A stretch of 64,000 nt of DNA. Origin: Bacillus gaemokensis. GTDB taxonomy: Bacteria > Bacillota > Bacilli > Bacillales > Bacillaceae_G. How positions within the stretch are numbered: position 1 is the first letter of the stretch; every line of letters starts with the position of its first letter. The notes beneath the pieces are model-generated. The model made no database searches, had not been told where the DNA came from, and worked only from the letters and a program-made list of their open reading frames with translations. Where the stretch lies: assembly GCF_001590835.1 (NCBI RefSeq), contig NZ_LTAQ01000067.1, forward strand, positions 34,752 through 98,751, given 5' to 3'. The position numbers were made by a program, and so were the translations under genes. Positions 35,153-44,101 of the stretch are shown here, piece by piece.

Positions 35153-35428
35153 CCCTACTCCTCTTTCTCATCATTCTTTTGAATTTTTACCGAATCACAT
35201 ATTACTTACACAAAGAATTTGCACATCAACTACTCTATGATACTAAATTCCTTTCTATAGCACAAAATACTTATAATATAACTCCATCGGTGAATGACCC
35301 CTCCTTAACACTCTTACGAGTCGTTTGAAGAAGGGGCTTCCTGTTTTGCTGCTTATGAATCCAAGCAGTCTTACATACTCTCCACAGGCGTCGTTTATAC
35401 TGTTTGGACACAACCTTGCCCTACAGTT
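35153..35428 (-). ncRNA. Candidate guide-RNA (omega/reRNA) region and right end of the tnpB element
   Basis: In IS200/IS605 elements the guide RNA starts within the 3' end of tnpB and runs through the right end into flanking DNA. Here the minus strand from the tnpB stop (35429) to about 35285 contains a hairpin CCCCTTCTTC..AAGGAGGGG (35297-35336 region) that ends in GTCATTCAC, a plausible right-end tip. The about 20 bases after it would be the guide. This is positional inference supported by the hairpin; boundaries are uncertain. Confidence 0.5.
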
Positions 35429-36556
35429 TCAGTCTTCAGTCGTTCTCACAAGTAATTGTTCTAACCCTTTTCGCAAAATGTTTAGACTTGCATTATGATC
35501 TCTGTCTAATACCATTCCACACTTTGTACAAATATGTGTCCGAATCGAAAGTGATTTTTTCACACGATTCCCACAGCTCGAACAATCTTGTGATGTGTAT
35601 GCTGGATCTACTTTCACAAGTAGCCCTCCAAATTTCTCGCACTTATACAAAAGCATCTTACGAAAAGCGCCCCAGCCCGCATCAGAAATCGACTTCGACA
35701 CTTTTCGATTCCGAACCATCTTGCGAATATCAAGATTTTCTATACAAATCACCGAATACACTTGCGTGAGATGATAACTTAATTTGTGTAAAAAATCTTT
35801 TCTTTGATTCGCTACCTTTTCGTGAAGATTACGAATCCGCTCTACTTGTTTCTTATAGTTCGCAGAGCCTTTCTTTTTCTTCGAAAGATTACGCTGTGCT
35901 TTTCTCCGTTGCTTTTCTTTTTGCAGAAGAAATCTTGGATTTTCAAATACAGTTTCATTTGAAAGAACAGCATATTTCTGAAGTCCTACATCTATACCAA
36001 TTGCATTTTCTATCACAACAGAGGAAGGTACAACTTGTCTTTCGACACTAAAAATAGCATACCATCTCTTGGATTGGCGTTTGATAATCAGTTGCTTAAT
36101 GGTTCCTTCTATCGGACGATGAAGAAAGATATCTATTTCTCCTAATCGTTTGTTGTATAATTTTCCGTTCTCTGCAAATGACATCACCAAGCGATATTTC
36201 CCATTCGGTTTGAATCCAAATTGAGTGAAAGTAAGACTATTATAATCTTTATACTTTTTCAATTTTGGGTAGTTGGCATCTCCACGAAAAAAGCCATCAT
36301 ATGCCTTTTCCAATCGTAAAAATACTTCTTGTAAGGGCTGTGATGGCACTTCTTTTAGGAAAGGATACATCTTCTTATCCATTGTTTGTTGCTTTTGCAT
36401 ATCAAAACGTGTGTACAATTGTTTGTTTTCTTTATATTTCCTCTGTTTATCTAAAAGAGCAGAGTTGTAGGTTTGACGACAATATTGTAGCCAACGGCCT
36501 AGCGTTTCTTTTTGTTCTTTCATTGGGAAAATCTCGTATTTTTGGCTTAGCAACAT
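35429..36556 (-). CDS. tnpB: TnpB RNA-guided nuclease, IS605 family
   Basis: About 375 residues; ATG 36556 is preferred for spacing to AAAGG. It is complete: N-terminal HTH 'MKEQKETLGRWLQYCRQTYN', RuvC-like residues Asp in 'AIGIDVGL' (about 189), Glu in 'VICIENLDI' (about 273) and Asp in 'LDRDHNAS' (about 353), and a zinc ribbon 'CSSCG..CTKCG'. TnpB proteins are ancestors of Cas12 that cut DNA guided by the element's own RNA. No tnpA lies beside it, so it is a non-autonomous single-gene element. Confidence 0.92.
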   Translation of the reverse strand: MLLSQKYEIFPMKEQKETLGRWLQYCRQTYNSALLDKQRKYKENKQLYTRFDMQKQQTMDKKMYPFLKEVPSQPLQEVFLRLEKAYDGFFRGDANYPKLKKYKDYNSLTFTQFGFKPNGKYRLVMSFAENGKLYNKRLGEIDIFLHRPIEGTIKQLIIKRQSKRWYAIFSVERQVVPSSVVIENAIGIDVGLQKYAVLSNETVFENPRFLLQKEKQRRKAQRNLSKKKKGSANYKKQVERIRNLHEKVANQRKDFLHKLSYHLTQVYSVICIENLDIRKMVRNRKVSKSISDAGWGAFRKMLLYKCEKFGGLLVKVDPAYTSQDCSSCGNRVKKSLSIRTHICTKCGMVLDRDHNASLNILRKGLEQLLVRTTED

Positions 36557-36931
36557 TGTCATCACCTTTCTCTTTTTTCGTTATAGTGTTTCAAATTCCT
36601 AAATACAAAGAAGAATGTATGTTCTTGTTTTCTAGTGCTAGCATACATGGAATTACATAAAAAGGAAATAGAAACTTCGTGCTGTGCACGACCAACATTC
36701 ATCCCCTCCCTACCACCTGGACTATGCCCTGCACGTACTTGAGGAAGGGGACTTCTGTTGGAGTACTGTTAAAATATATCATATATCAAACTATTTTTCG
36801 TCATTTTTGACTCTATATAATAATCCGTTATGGTAATCTCTCATCGTTTAGAGAGGTATTTCACTTTTAAAAAACGAATTATAATATTATTAGGATGAAC
36901 ATAAGAAAATTAATATGATGAAGGTGAAAAT
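36557..36931. other. Left end of the tnpB element and intergenic DNA
   Basis: No gene. A hairpin with CCCCTCCCT/AGGAAGGGG arms (36712-36750) mirrors the one at the right end and is the likely left-end structure. The flanking TTTTAAC on the minus strand is a candidate target motif. The remainder is presumed promoter for the RelA-like relic. Confidence 0.5.
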
Positions 36932-38331
36932 ATGAAAAAAGAATTGATAAAAAAAGCCTCCTATCTACATAAATCAGAATTAGAACAGTTGAATACTGCT
37001 ATATATGTCGCAGAGAAAGCTTATGAAGGTCAATTTCGAGTTTCAGGTGAGCCTTATATTACTCACCCATTTGCAGTTACAGAGATTCTGCTAGATTGTA
37101 AAGCGGATATCACAACTTTAGTAGCAGCATTACTACATGATTGGTGGAAGATACAGATTACACAATTGAGGATATACTTAGTACGTTTGGCGAAAAGGTA
37201 GCCGATATTGTCGAAGGATTAACCAAAGCGGATAAAAAACAGATTCCCAGTAAAGAAGAGTATGAAGCAATTAATTTAAAGAAGTTATTGTTAGCTACAC
37301 AAGCAGATATATGAGTAGCTATTATAAAAGTGGTAGATCGTCTCCATAATATGAGAACTTTACAGGTGAAAACTGTAAAGAAACAAGTTCCTTATGCAAA
37401 TGAAACACTCAAAATTTTTTCTCCTATATGTAAAAGGTTAGGATTATTACATATTCAACGAGAGTTAGAAGATTTAAGTTTTTTTCATCTTAATCATTCT
37501 AAATATAAGGGCATGAAAATACTTTTACAGAATTATGTTCAATTACTAGAGGATATGTCTCAAAATATCATTCAAGACATAAATAGCTTTCAAGAGCCGC
37601 TTTTAATGTTTGAAGTAGACTATGAAGTGAGTCCCATTTATACAGCTTATTCTCGTCTTCAAGACATGCAAGACTTAGCTACAATATCAAAGATAGTCAT
37701 CACAACCTCAAGCAATTTGAACTGTTATAAAATGTTAGGAATCATACATCAACTATATAAACCAGTTCCTCATCAATTTGAAGATCATATAGCAATTGAA
37801 AACGATGTATTAAACAAATACTTAAAGACTAAGGTGGAAATAAATGATCATGAGGTAGTGATATGTATCCAAACAAAAATAAATCAGGAGATAAGAGATA
37901 AAGGGTTTTTCTACATTCTTACAAAAAGTATAACTGATAAGGAGATGCAAGACATCATTGATAAGTTGATGAACCAGTCTATCGCAACGAATGATTTAGT
38001 AACTCAAGACGCTCTAGAATTTTATGATTTAGTATCATTTGAATTATTTCAAGATACCATTGTTGTATTTACACCTAAATTAGATCCCATACATCTGCCA
38101 CAAGGTGCTACTGTAATTGACTTTGCTTTTGCTCTAAATCCCGAGATTGCTAAACACATGTCAGGTGCTAAAATTAATGGTATAAAAAAAACAATAACAA
38201 CAAATGTTTCGCATCTAGATATTGTCGAACTTTGGATTACTGATAATAAAAGTAAAGTGAGGACCGATTGGTTAAATTTTGCGAATACCTCTAAAGCTCA
38301 GCTTGAAATTAATAAAGAGTTACAAGGATAA
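36932..38331 (+). pseudogene. Degenerate RelA/SpoT homologue
   Basis: The frame starts with an HD hydrolase domain ('YITHPFAVTEILLD', 'LVAALLHD') and loses a base near 37143; restoring it gives 'HDVVEDTDYTIEDILSTFGEKVADIVEGLTKADKK'. TGA at 37312-37314 stops it again in 'ADI*VAIIKVVDRLHNMRTL', where family members have Arg (CGA). The rest is open but the synthetase part is divergent, lacking an intact substrate-binding 'EVQIRT' and Tyr motif, and a TGS domain ends the frame ('FTPKLDPIHLPQGATVIDFAFAL'). (p)ppGpp metabolism by this gene is unlikely. Another copy would be the true relA. Confidence 0.85.
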
Positions 38332-38360
38332 ACTTCTAATAAACACTAATTATGTAAATG

Positions 38361-38390
38361 GAAAGTCTCTTCAGATCTCTGAAGGGACTT
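38361..38390 (+). terminator. Terminator after the RelA/SpoT relic
   Basis: AAGTCTCTTCAGA pairs with TCTGAAGGGACTT, followed by TTTAAAG. A shorter hairpin with CCCT/AGGG arms (38430-38459) follows. Confidence 0.7.
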
Positions 38391-38499
38391 TTAAAGACTT
38401 TAAATTTCACTTTATTACATAACACAAAAATCCCTATCAAAAGAAAGGGATAAAAAAATTATGAAATAAAGCATTTTGTCACTGTACAGATTGTTCCAT

Positions 38500-38592
38500 T
38501 TATCTTTGTTTTAATCGTTGTTCCAAAACATGAACCATAAAGAGGAAGTACTCCGCCTCTCTTGTAACGTGATCAGCTAATAATGGATTCAT
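38500..38592 (-). pseudogene. DUF2935 protein C-terminal fragment
   Basis: A 30-residue frame 'MNPLLADHVTREAEYFLFMVHVLEQRLKQR' resembles the DUF2935 motif 'NPLLADHVTREA', in which a His and Glu can bind metal. No N-terminal part is found upstream, so it is a fragment of a lost gene. Confidence 0.45.
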
Positions 38593-38679
38593 TACATTAC
38601 GAATTTTTCAAGGTTTTTAATGCTTACAGTCCAAAATGAACACAGAAATAAAAACCACTTCTTAACAATCGCATTTTCC

Positions 38680-39018
38680 TTATTTATCACCTGGGGCGGG
38701 CTGATCTACTCCCTTAATACGGTGTTTATGCCCATTATCTTCCGTTGTATAAAAATCGTAATAATGAACATGCATCCCATTTCCAACTGGAATTGCTGGG
38801 CCAGAGTACGCCTTGTAATAGTGCGTATGTCCATCCTCGAAAACAACATATCCTTCTGTATAATGAACATGCCCTCCATCCTGCGCTTGAATTGGTGGGG
38901 ATGTAACATCTAAACATTGATGTACGTGTCCCGCTTCAATAGATGTATAATCCACTGATCCATGGTTATGATTTGGTACAAATCCAGAAACAAAGTCATT
39001 TTTCCCTACCCTGTTCAT
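38680..39018 (-). CDS. YmaF-like histidine-rich protein
   Basis: A 112-residue protein (start ATG 39018 with AAGGGGA) made of repeating 'GHxH' or 'GMHVHYY' units: 'NHNHG', 'AGHVHQCLDVTSPPI', 'GGHVHYTEGYVVFEDGHTHYYKAYSG', 'GNGMHVHYYDFYTTEDNGHKHRIKG'. This is the YmaF family of B. subtilis. HxH pairs in beta-strand repeats suggest metal binding, perhaps in the spore or cell surface, but no function is established. No signal peptide is visible. Confidence 0.8.
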   Translation of the reverse strand: MNRVGKNDFVSGFVPNHNHGSVDYTSIEAGHVHQCLDVTSPPIQAQDGGHVHYTEGYVVFEDGHTHYYKAYSGPAIPVGNGMHVHYYDFYTTEDNGHKHRIKGVDQPAPGDK

Positions 39019-39339
39019 TCTACTCATTCCCCTTATACACAAAAATAAATTCTATAAACTCATATGCTTCCAATGTCAAGATGATTCCTACCATTATTTA
39101 TCCAACCACTTGCTGATTACTTATTTTTATATCAATTTATTTAAATTATCAAACAAAAAGAGAGTAGGTCTATACAAATATTTTTATCGGACAGTATACA
39201 TGTAAATTGTGAAGTATTTTGCTTCTTTTATTTGTTGCCTAACGCAAAAAAACCTTGTTAAATTGTTATACTTTTCTCATACAATTTAACAAGGTTTTTC
39301 ATTTTTTAACGAACAACTTTCTTGCAATTACACATTTTT
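39019..39339. other. Intergenic region with a long terminator hairpin
   Basis: The stretch holds the YmaF promoter and a 19-pair stem (39248-39299, AAAAACCTTGTTAAATTGT with ACAATTTAACAAGGTTTTT) that terminates the GNAT gene ending at 39340. Confidence 0.75.
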
Positions 39340-39849
39340 TTAATTATGTACAAGTAAACCGTTTGGACGAAGACGACTCATCATAATCTCATCAACGAAC
39401 TTCCCTTGCGCTTTTAAATTCCCTTTCTTTACACCCTCTTCTACAAATCCAAACTTTTCATATAATCTTTTTGCACCAGGATTTATTTCTAAAACACCTA
39501 ACTCCACCCTCTCCAGCAGTAACCAATTATCTGCAAGATCCAGCATTTTCGTAAGCAATGCTTTTCCAATTCCTTTATTATGATATTCGCTATCTACCCC
39601 TATAAATAAATCTCCCACATGAGATCTTCTACCTTGCCCTTGGGTCAAACCAACAAATCCAACACCTATACCGTCATACTCTGCTACAAATTCAAATTGG
39701 TTAGGGGCTAAATTTCGAATTCTATTTTCCATCGCATCCACCCTCATACTAGGCAAGAAAACCATATAAGGTAAAACATCATTTTGTGTGCATATACGAT
39801 GAATTGCTCTAGCGTCTTGTATCTCTACTGCGCGAATTGTAACTTCCAT
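39340..39849 (-). CDS. GNAT-family N-acetyltransferase
   Basis: A 169-residue GNAT: 'VTIRAVEIQDARAIHRIC' start, 'VGFVGLTQGQG' strand, acetyl-CoA loop 'YHNKGIGKALLTKML', and 'NPGAKRLYEKFGFVEEGVKKG', which fits the PhnO/YhhY style. ATG 39849 gives better spacing to AGGAGG than the ATG before it. Substrate unknown. Confidence 0.85.
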   Translation of the reverse strand: MEVTIRAVEIQDARAIHRICTQNDVLPYMVFLPSMRVDAMENRIRNLAPNQFEFVAEYDGIGVGFVGLTQGQGRRSHVGDLFIGVDSEYHNKGIGKALLTKMLDLADNWLLLERVELGVLEINPGAKRLYEKFGFVEEGVKKGNLKAQGKFVDEIMMSRLRPNGLLVHN

Positions 39850-40003
39850 CATATTACCTCCTTTTCAACTCATACAATAAAGATTCTTTATACTACAAGA
39901 GAATCCTACTTGAAAATCCTTAATTTCTTGATTTTTCATTGTTATCCTATACTCTCAATCTTATTTCAAAACATCATTAATCATGAACATGGGAGGTACG
40001 AAA

Positions 40004-40855
40004 ATGAAGAAAAAAATATTTGTAATAGGTTTATGCATGCTTATAATAGCGGGGATTTTTACAGGGTGTAACAACCAATCGGATTCAAAAAATTCACCTT
40101 TTCAACAAGAGACGAAGAATAAGAAAAATACTGAACATGCCGCTCATACTGAAAAGAAAGCTCAGGATGTAAATATCTCATGGCATTTATCCTCTTCCAC
40201 TCCTAAAGAAAACAAACAAGAAAAGTTAACAATTGAAATTAAAAATAATCAAAACAAACCTATTGAAGACTATGAAATAAATCATGAGAAGAAAATGCAT
40301 CTAATTGTAGTGAGTAAAGATTTATCTTATTTTAATCACATTCATCCAACATATGATGGGAAAGGGAAATTTAGTGTGAATGTAAACTTCCCTAAAAGCG
40401 GCGAATACAAACTTATATCTGATTTTATTCCAAAAGGCAGTTCTCAAACTACGAAAACACATGCAATCAAAGTTGCAGGATCTACGCCGAAGTTAGAGCC
40501 TCTTCAAGCAGATAAATCATTCGTAAAGATTGTGGATGGAAAAGAAATTTCACTAAGTTATGATGGTGAAATAAAGCCTAGTAAGGAAGTTATGCTTAAA
40601 TTTAACCTATCAGATGCATCTACGAAGAAACCCATTACTGATCTTGAAAACTACTTAGGGGCCATTGGGCATGTTGTCATTTTAAGTGAGGATACTGAAA
40701 AGTACCTTCATGTACATCCGGCAGATTCAAAAACAATGGGACCTGAAGCTATGTTCTATACCGAATTCCCTACTAGTGGTACTTATAAAATATGGGGACA
40801 ATTTCAACATAAAGGTAAAATAATTACTGTGCCTTTTGTCATTACGATTCCTTGA
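40004..40855 (+). CDS. Lipoprotein with copper-trafficking-like Ig domains
   Basis: A 283-residue lipoprotein; ATG 40004 (GGGAGG) begins a signal peptide with lipobox 'IFTGC' (Cys about residue 22). Two immunoglobulin-like regions of FixH/YtkA character follow, each with a His-Ile/Val-His-Pro motif ('YFNHIHPTYDG' and 'KYLHVHPADSK') and a Gly-rich 'SGEYKL' or 'SGTYKIWGQF' strand. 'HAAHTEKKAQDVN' adds His residues near the start. This resembles periplasmic copper chaperone-like lipoproteins of Gram-positive bacteria, attached to the outer membrane leaflet. No copper pump lies nearby. Confidence 0.75.
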   Translation: MKKKIFVIGLCMLIIAGIFTGCNNQSDSKNSPFQQETKNKKNTEHAAHTEKKAQDVNISWHLSSSTPKENKQEKLTIEIKNNQNKPIEDYEINHEKKMHLIVVSKDLSYFNHIHPTYDGKGKFSVNVNFPKSGEYKLISDFIPKGSSQTTKTHAIKVAGSTPKLEPLQADKSFVKIVDGKEISLSYDGEIKPSKEVMLKFNLSDASTKKPITDLENYLGAIGHVVILSEDTEKYLHVHPADSKTMGPEAMFYTEFPTSGTYKIWGQFQHKGKIITVPFVITIP

Positions 40856-41070
40856 ATCTATTTACAAAAATAAAGAAAGGGCAGTTCATAGTATGGTGAC
40901 TTTTTTGTACATGTTTCAAATATGATCAAATCTCTTAAAAGTCTACCAATAAAAAAATTGATAAAATTAGAAAACAGATGGAACAAGACACAGATTAAAG
41001 TATGTTCATTTCAAACTCTCTTACAAATCTATTAATACAATAAAAATCATATAATAAAAGAGTTCATTTT

Positions 41071-41101
41071 AAAGACTATTAAATCACTTTAATAGTCTTT
41101 A
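41071..41101 (-). terminator. Terminator between the lipoprotein and Nudix genes
   Basis: AAAGACTATTAAA pairs with TTTAATAGTCTTT around a four-base loop; it lies at the end of the minus-strand Nudix gene. Confidence 0.75.
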
Positions 41102-41103
41102 AC

Positions 41104-41598
41104 CTACTTATCCAATAATTTATTCTCAACTATATGCTCAATACCATTAGGTAAATTTAATATCCGCTCTTTTAGAAATAACGGATATAGATATAAATCT
41201 TTAATTTCCTCTAACGGTTTCCAGTAGAAAACAAGTTCATGTTTTCCTTCTTCTATCATAACAAATTCATTTCCTCTTTTTAAAATTTCATCATCTTTCA
41301 ATTCTACTAAATAATAAAAACTTATTTCATGAAAAATTTCATCACAGACATCTTCTTTGAAAAAGTTCTCAACTAGCCAAAGCATTCTACCGACATGCAC
41401 ATCAATCTTTAGTTCCTCTCGTAGCTCTCCTGTAATTGCATCCGTACTTAACTCTTGCAAAGCGACTTTCCCGCCTGGAATATAATAACAAAAATAATTT
41501 TCATCCTTCATAACTAATAATTTATTATCGTGAATTAAAATTCCTGCAACTCTATACACAAAACGTTCTGCTTCTTTTGTAAATGTAATATCTGCCAT
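41104..41598 (-). CDS. Nudix hydrolase
   Basis: A 164-residue protein starting at ATG 41598 (GGGGAG eight bases before), rather than at 41652. The Nudix box 'GGKVALQELSTDAITGELREELKID' follows GxnEx7REUxEExGU with one variant at the final Gly (lacking). A strand 'YFCYYIPGGKV' precedes it. The enzymes hydrolyse nucleoside diphosphates linked to another moiety; the substrate is unknown. Two other genes follow in the opposite reading order in the same direction, possibly one operon. Confidence 0.83.
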   Translation of the reverse strand: MADITFTKEAERFVYRVAGILIHDNKLLVMKDENYFCYYIPGGKVALQELSTDAITGELREELKIDVHVGRMLWLVENFFKEDVCDEIFHEISFYYLVELKDDEILKRGNEFVMIEEGKHELVFYWKPLEEIKDLYLYPLFLKERILNLPNGIEHIVENKLLDK

Positions 41599-41661
41599 TG
41601 AAATTCTCCCCGATTGTATAATATCTACTGCATCTGTTATGAAAACATCCATTGATGAAAT

Positions 41662-42264
41662 TTAGTCCAAATGGATGTTTATTTCAAAACCTGTTAGTTT
41701 GTCTGTAAAAGGCTCGCTAAATTCCCTGAAGATTAAGTTAATTCCTGATGTATCATCAGGTAAGGGTGGTGATACAATAAAATTATAGGAAAGATGTCCT
41801 GCTGAACCACCTCCATCAATCATTCTACAATCATACTTTTCACCTAAAAACAACTCAAAAAAATGGTGTTTAGATTGCTCACCAGGCAAATCATTTACTG
41901 CATCCCAATCTATATTGAAGTTAATAACACTAGCGTTCTCATACTGACGAATGAATGTAACAGAATATAGATATTTATCCTTTTCAACGCACTTTAAAAC
42001 CGGTATATACCGTCTGAAGCCATTCGGTTCCACAAAAGGTCGAAAATCACTTTCATTTCTTAATAACTCAAATACACAATTTAAAAATTCTTCATAGAAT
42101 CCATATTTTATTGCCCAATTATTTATGTGTTCATCTAAAGGAAAACCTGGATCATCATTTGAAATTCCCTTACGTTTTCTTAGTAGTTCACAAATATGTT
42201 CATCAATTTTGAAAAGCCGTTTATCATAATGATCTGTTGGACGTACAAATGGTATTCTCTTCAT
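41662..42264 (-). CDS. Conserved hypothetical protein
   Basis: A 200-residue soluble protein starting at ATG 42264 (GAGGAGGGG upstream). It has no signal or membrane helix and contains 'KRLFKIDEHICELLRKRK' (helix), 'PFVEPNGFRRYIPVLKCVE' and a beta-rich C-terminal half with 'GGGSAGHLSYNFIVSPPLPDDTSGINLIF'. I do not recognise a family. It lies between a Nudix and a phosphatase gene on the same strand, with short spacings (63 and 62 bases), so co-expression is likely. Confidence 0.65.
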   Translation of the reverse strand: MKRIPFVRPTDHYDKRLFKIDEHICELLRKRKGISNDDPGFPLDEHINNWAIKYGFYEEFLNCVFELLRNESDFRPFVEPNGFRRYIPVLKCVEKDKYLYSVTFIRQYENASVINFNIDWDAVNDLPGEQSKHHFFELFLGEKYDCRMIDGGGSAGHLSYNFIVSPPLPDDTSGINLIFREFSEPFTDKLTGFEINIHLD

Positions 42265-42326
42265 CATACCCCTCCTCTTTCTAGCCCCCAAAATCACACA
42301 ATTCTTATATCATTCATATTCGATTA

Positions 42327-42905
42327 TTAATCTCCTTGCTTAATAATCGAATTACCGCTATTAATGAAAGCTTTTTTGTGTTTAAAATTATATACTTTAT
42401 ACTCTCCATTGTTTGAGGATAGTTTTAAAATATTTCTGTCTTCTGGTATCCGATCAAAATAAGCACCAATACAACCGGTTGTACATCTGTGTCCAGATAA
42501 CAAAATATTCAACCCTCTCTTGCCATATTTAACTTCAAGATCATGCATAAAGCCAAAAATTCTTCTCACATAACTGCTACTTTCTTCAATCCCATTATAA
42601 ATACTAGAATCCGGAACTCCTCCAGCCATTTTTACTTCGTCCTTTCTTAATCCGTCTGCTTCACCTAAATCAAAAACCTCAAGCCTTGTATCTATTATTG
42701 CTTTTATACCCGTCGCTATCTCTGCTGTTTGAATCGCTCTTTCTTGCGGAGAAGAAAATACATAATCGAATTTTATATTTTTAAATTTATCCCTTAAACG
42801 TTCTGCCTGTTCTATACCATATTCATTTAGTGGTAACCCTAATCTCCCTTGCAGTCTTCCTTCTTTATTCAAATCTGTTTGCCCATGTCTAATTACATAA
42901 ATCAT
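42327..42905 (-). CDS. Histidine phosphatase (phosphoglycerate mutase-like)
   Basis: A 192-residue branch-1 histidine phosphatase, start ATG 42905 after GGGAGGTG. The catalytic 'IRHGQTDLN' (His about residue 6), 'SSPQERAIQTAE' (Arg), 'DLGEADGL' and the second His in 'LLSGHRCTTG' are all present. The enzyme removes phosphate from small molecules or proteins. Substrate not predictable. Confidence 0.88.
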   Translation of the reverse strand: MIYVIRHGQTDLNKEGRLQGRLGLPLNEYGIEQAERLRDKFKNIKFDYVFSSPQERAIQTAEIATGIKAIIDTRLEVFDLGEADGLRKDEVKMAGGVPDSSIYNGIEESSSYVRRIFGFMHDLEVKYGKRGLNILLSGHRCTTGCIGAYFDRIPEDRNILKLSSNNGEYKVYNFKHKKAFINSGNSIIKQGD

Positions 42906-43226
42906 TGTCACACCTCCCAAATTGTTCTGACTGGTTTTTCTAAAGGGCTATGATATAGCATCAAATATATCTATTATTCTTTATTTAAATTTTAACATTT
43001 TTATCCACTAAGTAATAAGAACAATTAAAATATAAATACTGCTTTATCATCTGATGTTACAGGTCACATATTTTAGAATAAAGTCCAATTAAAATTGTTT
43101 ATAAATCAAAAAATCCCTTTCAATTTTTTTAGATTCATAGATATATTGAATTCTGATAGTGTTACATAATGTTAACCTTACATGAATAGAATATTCATAT
43201 AAAGAAGAAAGGATTGGTGAAGAATC
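42906..43226. other. Intergenic region
   Basis: About 320 bases of AT-rich DNA carrying the divergent promoters of the phosphatase and the SnoaL-like gene. Nothing else is seen. Confidence 0.4.
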
Positions 43227-43691
43227 ATGAATGAAGTAAGTGATAAAATCCGAACATACTTTGAGGAGTTCAATCGGGCGCATAATGCGTTTGAGCCAGG
43301 TCTTCTGGCTCCTCATGTGAGTGATCCCCTTGTGGGTGCGGGTCCTAGTGGCGCTATCCAGGTAATCTCGAAAGAAGACTATCTGGCAGGGACTGAAAAA
43401 AGTCAGGAATACTTACATTCCCTTGGTTTTCAATTCGTCAAAACGATCCCAGTTGAAGAGATTCCCCTCAATCCTTACTATACAATGGTGAAAACAAAAG
43501 GTACGATGTGCCTTGAAAAAATCCCAGGTCAACCAATAGATCTGATCCATGATACTATTTACATCTTGTACATTAAAGATGAGAAACCTAAAATGGTATT
43601 TACTCTTTCTCACGAAGACCCTATGAAAATGGCGCAAGAGCAGCATGGTGTATCCTACGATGGTCAAAGTTCATGGGATGATACGCTGTAA
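43227..43691 (+). CDS. SnoaL/NTF2-like protein, unusually GC-rich
   Basis: A 154-residue protein of the cystatin-like NTF2 cone fold: 'IRTYFEEFNRAHNAFEPGLLAPHVSDPLVGAGPSG' opening helices, then beta-strands with 'MVKTKGTMCLEK' and 'DTIYILYIKDEKPKMVFTLSHEDPM'. Related proteins are SnoaL cyclases and steroid isomerase-like enzymes. Its base composition, around half G+C at the start, is well above the neighbours, which suggests recent transfer. The ribosome site (GAAGAAAGGATTGG) is moderate. Substrate unknown. Confidence 0.7.
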   Translation: MNEVSDKIRTYFEEFNRAHNAFEPGLLAPHVSDPLVGAGPSGAIQVISKEDYLAGTEKSQEYLHSLGFQFVKTIPVEEIPLNPYYTMVKTKGTMCLEKIPGQPIDLIHDTIYILYIKDEKPKMVFTLSHEDPMKMAQEQHGVSYDGQSSWDDTL

Positions 43692-44101
43692 ATATAACTA
43701 AATACCTTTGTTACTGAAAATACCCCTTTAGATAATTTTATCCAAAGGGGTGAAACGGTACATTTTTTTATAAACGGTTAAACTTTGTTCAAAACAGTAC
43801 GTCTTTTTTATAAACATTGGTTCTTAAGATTATTCTTATTCTCATAGAACGCGTTGTTCTTCAACTTACAGAGGCGATTGTTAAATATTTAGCTCTTAAA
43901 ATATCAAAATAAAAACCGAGCTGATTCTATACATTCGTAGAGCCAACTCTATTTTTTTACCGAAAAACAACAATATCATTTAACATAGCCAAAAATAAAA
44001 GAGAGTGCATATCTAGTACCACTAATATGTACCCTCCTTATATTACTTCACAAATGTAGCCTTCCTAATGAATCCTTACACTGTAAATCTTCTATTTCAT
44101 T
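43692..44101. other. Intergenic region with terminator-like hairpins
   Basis: A stem ACCCCTTT/AAAGGGGT (43722-43751) follows the SnoaL-like gene but lacks a T-tract, so its role is uncertain. A second weak AT-rich hairpin near 43917-43958 is also seen. No gene. Confidence 0.45.

Noticed and set aside
36265-36660. Plus-strand 131-codon frame antisense to tnpB
   Set aside because: Overlaps conserved TnpB coding sequence; the composition looks like reverse translation.
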